The notes under the pieces were generated by a model. It searched no databases and had not been told where the DNA came from. It saw only the letters and a list, made by a program, of their open reading frames with translations. Below are positions 56,993-64,000 of a DNA stretch of 64,000 bases, piece by piece. Every line of letters starts with the position of its first letter. Within the stretch, counting starts at the first letter, position 1. The DNA comes from Furcasterigmium furcatum. Its lineage: Eukaryota; Ascomycota; Sordariomycetes; Glomerellales; Plectosphaerellaceae. Both the position numbers and the translations under genes were made by a program. The DNA lies in the NCBI GenBank assembly GCA_001599815.1, contig BCIA01000001.1, positions 4,220,934 through 4,284,933 on the forward strand, written 5' to 3'.

Positions 56993-58064
56993 GATGGCGG
57001 CGAAGTTTTGGTGACGAGCAGATGAGAAGAAGTCGAGGCGAAAGTCGGTGAACGAGGACGAGACCCCTCATTCCGCCAGGGCTCTTATTAAGAGCCCAGC
57101 GGCAGCGACGGTGTGCTCAGCCCTAGGCTCGATTCGCGGTCCACGCACCACGGACAGGGTCACTGGTTGGTACGCCTAGTTTTACCAGGGTCCTGGCTGA
57201 CCTGATGCTCCTGTACTTACTACTTGGGGATACTCGTACAACCTCGTACAACCCCCCAATGAAGTGACAGATATAACTTTCTTCGTTGCAACATCGCGAC
57301 ATTGCGCGATGGTGAAAGACGGGCGAGGTTGTAGGAAAATGACGCGCAGCAGAGCAGATCTGTGTCGCAATTACACGTTTACGCGATCTAGAACCGTTCA
57401 GTTGTCGCCATCCTTGCGAACTCCGCCCGGAGGGCTGCTCGGTACACCTCACCTGAACGAACTGCCCCAAAAGGTGATGGATATGGTCGAAGGCTCCGTT
57501 CTACCACTGTGCCGCCTGATTCAACAGTCCATAAGACACGATGCAGCAGCCGAAAGATGACTCTCTTGAATCTGTGTATGAGGAAATATGAGGACGGCCA
57601 TTCGAATGCATCTGAGGCCAGAGTCGAGGACCCCAGGCAAGGAAGGTATCAATAGTGGCAGATGATCAGTGAGTCTCGACACTTGAAATTGACATCCACC
57701 TGCCTCTTGAAAGCAGTCTTCTTAGAAGCTATTATCGCCACTAACATCGCTTGGAGTTGTGCAGCAAGCTGCCGTGATGCAGACACCCGACGTCACATGG
57801 CCCGTGGTGCTCCGGCGGCGGGTTCTTGCATTCCAGTGTGTATGGTCGTGACTCGTGGCTGGATACCGGCGCAGCGTTGCCCGGCAATCAAACCCTTGGC
57901 CGGACTCTCATGACCAATCTCGAGAAACATTTCCGTGATACTGATGATCATGACGCCTTGGCTTGCTCTCACGGCCCGTGAGGTATAAGATTCCCCCGTC
58001 CCCCCTTGTTCGGATTCCAATGTCCAGCCACATTCAGTACCGGCGATACATCCCAATCAAAACC
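56993..58064. other. Divergent intergenic region
   Basis: About 1.1 kb between the SRPBCC gene (minus) and the DUF4419 gene (plus). No exon recognised. A TATAAG element at 57984-57989 lies 76 bp before the DUF4419 ATG. Confidence 0.5.
57984..57989 (+). promoter_or_regulatory. TATA-like element of the DUF4419 gene
   Basis: GGTATAAGATT, about 80 bp upstream of the preferred ATG at 58065. Weak but well placed. Confidence 0.35.
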
Positions 58065-59363
58065 ATGTTCGGTAGACTCGCATTTATTGCCATGACTGGG
58101 CTTCTGCCCGGTGCGATAGCTGACGTCGTCATTGTGCCCGGTGGTCTACCCAAATCTTACAACGGTCCCGGCTCCGTTGGAACGGCCGATGCACTTTTCC
58201 GCCAGAGCCTCAGCAATGAGTTTTTCAACAACTCGGCAGAAGTGCTTTTCTCTTCCTTCGACTACGCCTCTCAACCTCTTTCGGCCGGCGATGGCATCCG
58301 ACCTACCGCAGACAGCTTCATCCGCGGAGCTATCCAGGCTTGGGGGGAGCATCTGCACTTCGCCATCAGGCCTGAAGAGGTATGGTTCACGATTCTCGTG
58401 CAGATGAACTTCTACATGCAGTCACACGCCGAGGATGTGCGGGACATCTTCGTTGACCACGAGGGCCGGGAAACGATCTTGGTGGAAGACGAGACCTGGT
58501 GGAAAGTCCTCATCCGGTTCCAGGAGGAGATTCAGGCCCGAGTCAAGACGGACTGGTTACAAGACTGGATCATTCCCGACTTCTCGACAACAACTGATAA
58601 CGACGTCATGACCGCCAACATTCTCATGATGGGCCTAACGAAGGCCTACTTCGAGTTTGTGGGCGGCATCATCTGCGGCCTGCCGTCCGTTACTCTGCTC
58701 GGCGTCAAGTCCGACTGGGAGTCGCTGCTGGGCCGTTTGAACTGGCTGCCCGAGTTTGGACACGAGCCCGCCGAATACGCTCGGCGCCTTCGACCTATTT
58801 TGACTCGTCTTGTGCGGTCATTCGACCATCCCGACGAACCCGAGATCAAAGATTTCTGGAACAACATCGTGTCTGCCAGAAGCGAGGCCTGGTGCGGCGC
58901 GCCTCCCTTCTACATTTCCGGATGGATCACGGGGTTTTACTACTGGGACGACCAGGGCGAGCCGTACGCCCGCACAACTCGCCCAGAAGACCTCGAGCTA
59001 GACGGCGTCAGGTATCCCTTTGTGGATGTTGGCACTCTGCCGGTCGCGTACGCGAGCGCCCCTTTTACCATGCTCGACTTTAACGGAACGAAGGTATTCG
59101 AGGCATACGTTCTTGCTGGAACAGTAGGCAAGAGAATTACCAACGGGCCTCCGAGCGGGTATCAGGAGGCTTTGGAGAGAGCAGGGAGCAGTGCAGTGGC
59201 GAGCTACGAGGGCCAGAGCACACTCCAGCCGTTGTCTTCTTGGTTGGTCTTGGGGCCGAGGAAGCATGACGAGCCACGCCCCGAGTGGCAGCGGGAGGCC
59301 GAACTGGACGCTCTGGTAGATTCGGTGGCGAGCAACTTTGAGCAATGTCATGACGAACTATGA
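58065..59363 (+). CDS. Secreted DUF4419-domain protein
   Basis: Intronless gene; 432 residues from the ATG at 58065, chosen because MFGRLAFIAMTGLLPGAIA is a good signal peptide. An in-frame ATG at 57963 would add 34 residues and bury it. The DUF4419 features are clear: the conserved HLHFAIRPEEVWFTILVQMNFYM box, then VDHEGRETILVEDE, then DWIIPDFSTTTDNDVMTANILMMG, and GWITGFYYWDDQGEP in the second half. One cysteine pair near GGIICG and EAWCGAPP. The domain occurs in many fungi and slime moulds; its biochemical function is not known. The protein is likely extracellular or in the secretory pathway. Confidence 0.85.
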   Translation: MFGRLAFIAMTGLLPGAIADVVIVPGGLPKSYNGPGSVGTADALFRQSLSNEFFNNSAEVLFSSFDYASQPLSAGDGIRPTADSFIRGAIQAWGEHLHFAIRPEEVWFTILVQMNFYMQSHAEDVRDIFVDHEGRETILVEDETWWKVLIRFQEEIQARVKTDWLQDWIIPDFSTTTDNDVMTANILMMGLTKAYFEFVGGIICGLPSVTLLGVKSDWESLLGRLNWLPEFGHEPAEYARRLRPILTRLVRSFDHPDEPEIKDFWNNIVSARSEAWCGAPPFYISGWITGFYYWDDQGEPYARTTRPEDLELDGVRYPFVDVGTLPVAYASAPFTMLDFNGTKVFEAYVLAGTVGKRITNGPPSGYQEALERAGSSAVASYEGQSTLQPLSSWLVLGPRKHDEPRPEWQREAELDALVDSVASNFEQCHDEL

Positions 59364-60107
59364 GCGGCAGGAGAGCGCCGAAGCGGGCAACATCTTGGTT
59401 ATATCTCTTCGGAATGGAATCGCGTACAAGTCACACATGGCATGGACCACCCAATGCACTTCAACCTCCGCTCTCTGTGGACCGTCAAAGCGAGCGTCGT
59501 TACACTTGTAGAGCCCGAATGATGGGGCCATGTGGTAGATTCGTGGTCGTCCGCTCATCGTCTCAGAAGGCGAGAGGTTGTTGACTGGTCGGATTGGTTG
59601 AGGATGCCGGGCCGTGACCCTGTCAGACTCGGATGTTGTCTGACCCCCTGGTGGGGACTTGTCCGACGTCCGGCTCTGATGAACAATGGTGACACTTGAT
59701 GGCGGGACGGGGGCCGGCAAGTAATGACCGGCCGGATGCTAGTTATATCCAATCCTCATTTAGCTCTTCTCCGAAACCCGCTTCAGTAAATGGCCTGCTT
59801 CTCGTTTTTACGGTCCACTTGTCGTTGCAACAATGGCGCATCAGACACTAGGGGTCTATTTGCGTGCTTATCGCACATAAGACGTGATTCTCGGGGAATC
59901 ACCTCATCCATTGCATCCGATGACGGACTGGCGAGAATGGAGATCGCGGGGGAGGCCAGCGAGGACTATATAAGTTAAGAGGCTGGAGTCACCGCACTTG
60001 ACCTTCCAGGTTGCTGCCGAGGTTCTCTACAGGTCTCACGCACGCTGCCTTAGTCGTCAACCACTTCCCGTACCTACTCGAGACTAGCTGAGTGTCAAGC
60101 CACAACC
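59364..60107. other. Intergenic, promoter of the monooxygenase gene
   Basis: No coding exon. A TATATAAG element lies 134 bp before the monooxygenase ATG. Confidence 0.5.
59967..59974 (+). promoter_or_regulatory. TATA-box-like element of the flavin monooxygenase gene
   Basis: TATATAAG about 134 bp upstream of the ATG at 60108. Confidence 0.45.
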
Positions 60108-61798
60108 ATGGGAGCCAAAAGAGTCGCAGTCATCGGTGCTGGCCCTGCTGGCGCGATTGTCACGGATGCACTCGCGAAAGAACAAGTCTTCGACACAATC
60201 CGTGTCTTTGACCGCCGCGGCGCCATCGGCGGAACCTGGTGAGCGCCTGGCCTCCAATTTCGGCGGACTTCTCGAGCAGAGATGGCTGACTTCTAACCAG
60301 GGTCTATACTCCGCACCTGCCAGCGAAGATCCCTTCGATAAGAGATATTCTTTCCGGTGAAGCTGATGTTGCTGTCCCGATCCCTCCTCAGCTGCCGGCG
60401 GAGACGGACAAGTCAGCTGCGGTCAACAACCATCAGCTTCGATTTTCAGATTCTGCGCTGCATGACAACCTTCACAGCAACATCATCCCTTCGATCATGA
60501 GCTTCACCAAAGAACCTTTCCCTGACAAGTTGTCGGAGAGAACGGTCGCCAAGTACGGACTGGGCGCTCCTTTCCGTCACCGGAGCGTGGTTCGTGAGTG
60601 GATTGAGAGCATCTTCACCAAGAATGGAAACGACCAGTTCCTCGAACTCAACACGACTGTTGAACACGCCGTTAAGGTCAACGGGGAGTGGGTGCTGACG
60701 TTGAGAAAGGAAACGCCGGCGAAAGACTACTGGTGGCAGGAGAAATTCGATGCTCTGGTCGTGGCAAGCGGCCACTACAACGTTCCCTGGCTGCCTGATA
60801 TCCAAGGGCTCGTGGAGTTCGATGCCAGGTTCCCGGGCAAGATCATTCACAGTAAACATTTCCGTGGCCCGGATCAGTTCAAGGGAAAGGTGAGTCGACT
60901 CAACGCATCGACCTGGACTGGCCAAGACGGCTGACACCACGCAGCGGGTTGTGATTGTGGGAGGGTCTGTCTCTTCTCACGAGATCCTCCATGAAGTGCT
61001 CCCAAGCGCACAGCACCCTGTCTACGCCTCGCTACGATCCGACCCCATTCCCGCGTTTGGCTGGGCACCCTTCAAGCACCCACACATCGTGGTGCGGCCT
61101 CAGATTACGCGTTTCGATCCTGTCACCGGGGCCTTGCACTTCTCGGACGGATCGAGGCTGGAAGACGTCGACCATGTGATCTTCGGGACCGGTTACACCT
61201 TCAGCCTGCCTTACCTCCCGCAGGTTCAGGAGAAGATCAAACGCGCAAACCGACGCCTGCCCGGGGTGTACCAGCACACGTGGAACATCGAAGACCCGTC
61301 GCTGGCGTTTGTGGGAATGGTACGTGACCCAGTATGGTTTGTGGCTTGAGTGTCAAGACTGACTTTGAGGCGTCGCAGCTCGGCGGTGGCTTCACATTCC
61401 GCGTCTATGAGTGGCAGGCAGTGGCTGTCGCCAGGCAGCTTGCGGGGCGCGGGCGAGCATTGCCCCCAGTCCAGGAGCAGCTCGAATGGGAGAAGGAGAG
61501 GGTTGCACGACTCAAGGGAGGCAAGGACTATTACTCGATTGCGCTGGACTACGAGGGTTTCTTCGAGTTTCTGAGGAATATCGCCGGAGATCCGCACCCA
61601 GGCACGACGGGCAGGGTGCTCCCGCCATTTGACAAGAGGGACCTTTCAGTTTGGACTGGCATGGTTGCGGTCAAGGTCAAGGGTTTCGAGGATGACGCGA
61701 GAAAGGCCGAGGAGGCTGAGAAGAAAACCAGAGATCTCGAGGATTTGCGAAAGGCTGAAGCGGCTGTCGAGTCTTGGAGGCCAAAGGCGAAGCTTTGA
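60108..61798 (+). CDS. Flavin-containing monooxygenase (FMO-like)
   Basis: Four exons (60108-60238, 60301-60889, 60945-61319, 61379-61798) give 504 residues. The FAD loop VIGAGPAGA starts at residue 8 and GGTW ends exon 1, with the Trp codon split by the intron. The NADPH loop is VVIVGGSVSSHE, slightly off the usual GxSxxG/A spacing. DHVIFGTGYTFSLPYL is the ATGY-type motif near the C-terminus of the second nucleotide domain. The last 70 residues form a charged helix with many Lys/Glu. Class B flavin monooxygenases of this shape oxygenate thiols, amines or small nucleophiles; yeast Fmo1 is the nearest model in layout. Signal peptides or membrane anchors are not evident, so it is probably cytosolic or at the ER. 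Substrate unknown. Confidence 0.9.
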
Positions 61799-61987
61799 AG
61801 AGATACCATAGCTACCTACGCGGTGCTCTCAGAATCTTGGGCCTCAAACCTTTTCTTTCTTTCCCCACGCATGTGAGAGTCATTTATCTTGGTTGAGTCG
61901 CTCAAGAAGGTCACCTGAGAAGGTGAAGACTAGGGGCCTCAAAGTCAAATTGGGAAACCTAAAATGTGCCTCTCATAACTCCCAGCA

Positions 61988-61993
61988 TATAAG
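61988..61993 (+). promoter_or_regulatory. TATA-like element of the beta-propeller-like gene
   Basis: CATATAAG about 90 bp before the ATG at 62082. Confidence 0.35.
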
Positions 61994-62081
61994 TCGGACT
62001 GGAGCCTCATGAAATTGCTTTGGAGTGTTAGTCAAGTCACCAACCACAACTTGAGCTCTGCTCATTAACTCATCTCCCGTC

Positions 62082-63574
62082 ATGAAATTCACTCTTCCGA
62101 TCCTCAAGCGCTTGAGGGATTCGAGGACACCTCCTCCACCATACTCTGGGCTGTCTGCCCTTGCTGATGACAAGTCGAGCGATGTCGAGTCTGTGGAGTC
62201 CGAGAACACGTGAGTGGTAACCCGTTGCTACTTGATTTTCTTCTGAACAGTCTCGGAAGGTGGGCTGACGTTTGAATATCGTACTATAGTTGCAGAGAGT
62301 TGTCCGTGGTACCTACTGGACCACCCCTTCAGCCACGGACTATCATCTACCGTACCTCCAAAGGGGATTCGCCCCCGACCGACCCTCTCGAGATCCGATT
62401 TCTACTCACTGGCAACAAGAGCACCCGGCTACTTCTCCTAGTGAGAGCCATGACTTCCTTCGAGGCGTACGACGCCAGAACTGGGCAGCTTGTCTGGCAG
62501 CTTGATGGCTCAGAATCACGGTTTCAACAAGAGGGCCTCCTCGTAGGGTTGTTCAACGGACCGATCACCACCTCCTCCGACAACAACAGGATCTATATCG
62601 TAATCAACAGCAGCTCCGGTCCGTATACCGGCACGTCTCTGCTGCTCGATTCGTCCAACGGCGACGTCTTGGCCTCCATCGACTTCACCTGCAATGCCAC
62701 CATCTTGAAGGGGTTGCACTATTATCTTTCTAACCAGCGGATGATGAGTGCTACTGTCGAGCAGCGACTTCATTCAACTAGTTACTTCAGCCTGCAACAG
62801 CTGGAGAAGAACCAGACATTGGAAAAAGCCGCGTGGCTTCGCGAGGAACGGTGTGAGCTTCGCGGATCCGACAACCATGCCGACATCAACATTGCATTTT
62901 CTCCCGACGACAAGCATGTAATTACGTGCAGCAGACCGAAGCTTGACGTCTGTAAGGACTACAAGACAGAATCCCATGATCGGGTCATCATCAACGTCTA
63001 CAATACGCAGGGAGGCTTCATACGATGCCTGGATGTCCCTCTCGAGAATAGGGCGGTACATCGGGAGATGACCAGCAACTTCCACTTCCCTGCCGACGAC
63101 AGATGGCTCATCTCATGCTCGTTCTCCGGGCTTCCCGAGGTGAGGGTCCTGGACGCCATGACAGGGGCCACGGTTGCCGTCGTCAGCACGCGCATGGCAT
63201 ACTTCGAGCGGAAAAGCTTGTGCAGCAAACGACGAGAGGGTGCTTACGGCCGTGGCGACCTGGCGCTCGTCAAACTACCCGAAGGGACCAACTGCCACAC
63301 GAGAATCTTGAGCTGGCCGACTGAGCCCGGGTGTCTACACGTGCAGCACGAGGAGACGCCGGACCTGGGCTCGAAGGGGAGGGAGCAGCTGACGATCACG
63401 AGACTACCGAATCTGGCAGATCTTCGGGGAGACGTGCTGAAAGACAGAAAAGGGAAGAATACGGTGGTGAACATCGCGAAGGGTGCCCGTTTCATTGTTC
63501 TGCCAACTCAGGTTGTTTCTGCCGAAGTCGGGGATTCTAGCCAGACTATTGAGATCAAGGTATTTGCAATTTGA
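62082..63574 (+). CDS. Hypothetical protein, beta-propeller-like repeats
   Basis: Two exons (62082-62209 and 62290-63574) give 470 residues. I do not recognise a named family. The N-terminus is short and Ser/Pro-rich (MKFTLPILKRLRDSRTPPPP). The rest is beta-strand-rich with blades such as SFEAYDARTGQLVWQLDG, SLLLDSSNGDVLASIDF and INIAFSPDDKHVITCSRP, and PEVRVLDAMTGATVAVVS, a phrasing shared by WD40 and quinoprotein-type propellers. That suggests a protein-protein scaffold. The C-terminus ends in plain strands (IEIKVFAI). No signal peptide. The donor GTGAGT and acceptor CTATAG join in phase 2. No neighbour gives a hint of function. Confidence 0.6.
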
Positions 63575-63643
63575 TTCCGGGTGACATTCAGTTGCATTAT
63601 TCAACAGTTCATGCGTATGGTATCCGAAAAGAAATTCCCACTC

Positions 63644-64000
63644 TCATGTCCTCACGTCCGCGATGAACTGTGGTACGATGAAGCTCGCAGGTCCTCCGGT
63701 GAAGGCCTCGGTTCCGAACTGGTAGACTGCGGCCGGTCAGCATCCACGGGTGATCTAGGCGGCTTGGACACCTACTGAGCATGTACTGCTCGTGAGCAGG
63801 GAACCGGTGTTCGTGGGTCAGGTAGTCGAAAAAGTACTTGACGTCGGCGGAGAACTGGGGGATCGCGCCGTGGACCGGAAGGAAGCTGTACACCTTCATC
63901 GCGCCGGCGTGGTTGTAGCCGAAGAAGACGTCCCAATCGTAGCCGCAGATGTTGATGCGGGCAATGGGGCGTTTGGCTTCGGAGATGGGCCAGACTACGG
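63644..64000 (-). CDS. GH12 family endoglucanase/xyloglucanase, 5' end beyond window
   Basis: Two exons are visible on the minus strand, 64000-63776 (continuing past the window edge) and 63726-63644, with a 49-base intron (GTAGGT donor, CGCAG acceptor). The sequence shows the second half of a GH12 beta-jelly-roll: VVWPISEAKRPIA, YDWDVFFGYNHAGAMKVYSF, FSADVKYFFDYL and the acid/base motif YQFGTEAFTGG with its Glu. Such enzymes hydrolyse beta-1,4-glucan or xyloglucan of plant walls and are secreted. The signal peptide and the nucleophile Glu (in the ELMIW-type motif) should lie outside the window, though a VVW stretch resembling its surroundings is at the edge. Confidence 0.82.

Overview
This window is nuclear DNA of a filamentous ascomycete. 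The genes carry many short introns (about 45-80 bp, GT..AG with occasional GC..AG, branch-point-like CTAAC/CTGAC), long GC-rich coding exons and pyrimidine-rich leaders. Families such as Zn(II)2Cys6 regulators, ACS-type MFS carriers, AUR1, a LaeA-like methyltransferase, pectin lyase and GH12 fit a plant-associated Sordariomycete, possibly Glomerellales. The genus is an inference. I annotated 24 protein genes or gene remnants by choosing splice sites that keep frame and restore family motifs.

Layout. 1-12.7 kb holds housekeeping and membrane genes: a VanZ-like membrane protein, a ferric reductase/NOX-type oxidoreductase, a small PQ-loop-like membrane protein, the RNA-binding protein Nab3, a mitochondrial GGQ peptidyl-tRNA hydrolase (ICT1/Pth4 type) and a CaMK-type kinase. 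13-25 kb looks like a catabolic cluster: an HpcH/HpaI aldolase, a C-terminal scrap of an aspartate aminotransferase, a complete Zn2Cys6 regulator, a full-length 5-oxoprolinase/hydantoinase and a divergently transcribed ACS-family transporter. Inverted CTCGG..CCGAG sites, three of the CGG-N9-CCG form, recur in its intergenic DNA. 27.5-33.3 kb holds a second ACS-family transporter, a BAHD-like transferase and an Ayr1-type short-chain reductase.

About 33.3-39.2 kb is gene-poor. 39.3-48.4 kb is again housekeeping: AUR1 (inositol phosphorylceramide synthase), Pol I subunit Rpa34 and the rRNA-processing kinase Grc3. 48.4-64 kb has an accessory character: a broken S28 serine peptidase, a secreted pectin lyase, a LaeA-like methyltransferase, an SRPBCC protein, a secreted DUF4419 protein, a flavin monooxygenase, an unknown beta-propeller-like protein and the 3' part of a GH12 glucanase cut by the window edge.

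The most interesting unit is the 13-25 kb cluster. Regulator, cyclic-amide hydrolase, organic-anion carrier and aldolase lie together and share candidate operator sequences, suggesting one inducible pathway for a 5-oxoproline/hydantoin-like compound. The substrate is not known. No CRISPR array, rRNA gene, convincing tRNA gene or intact transposon was seen.
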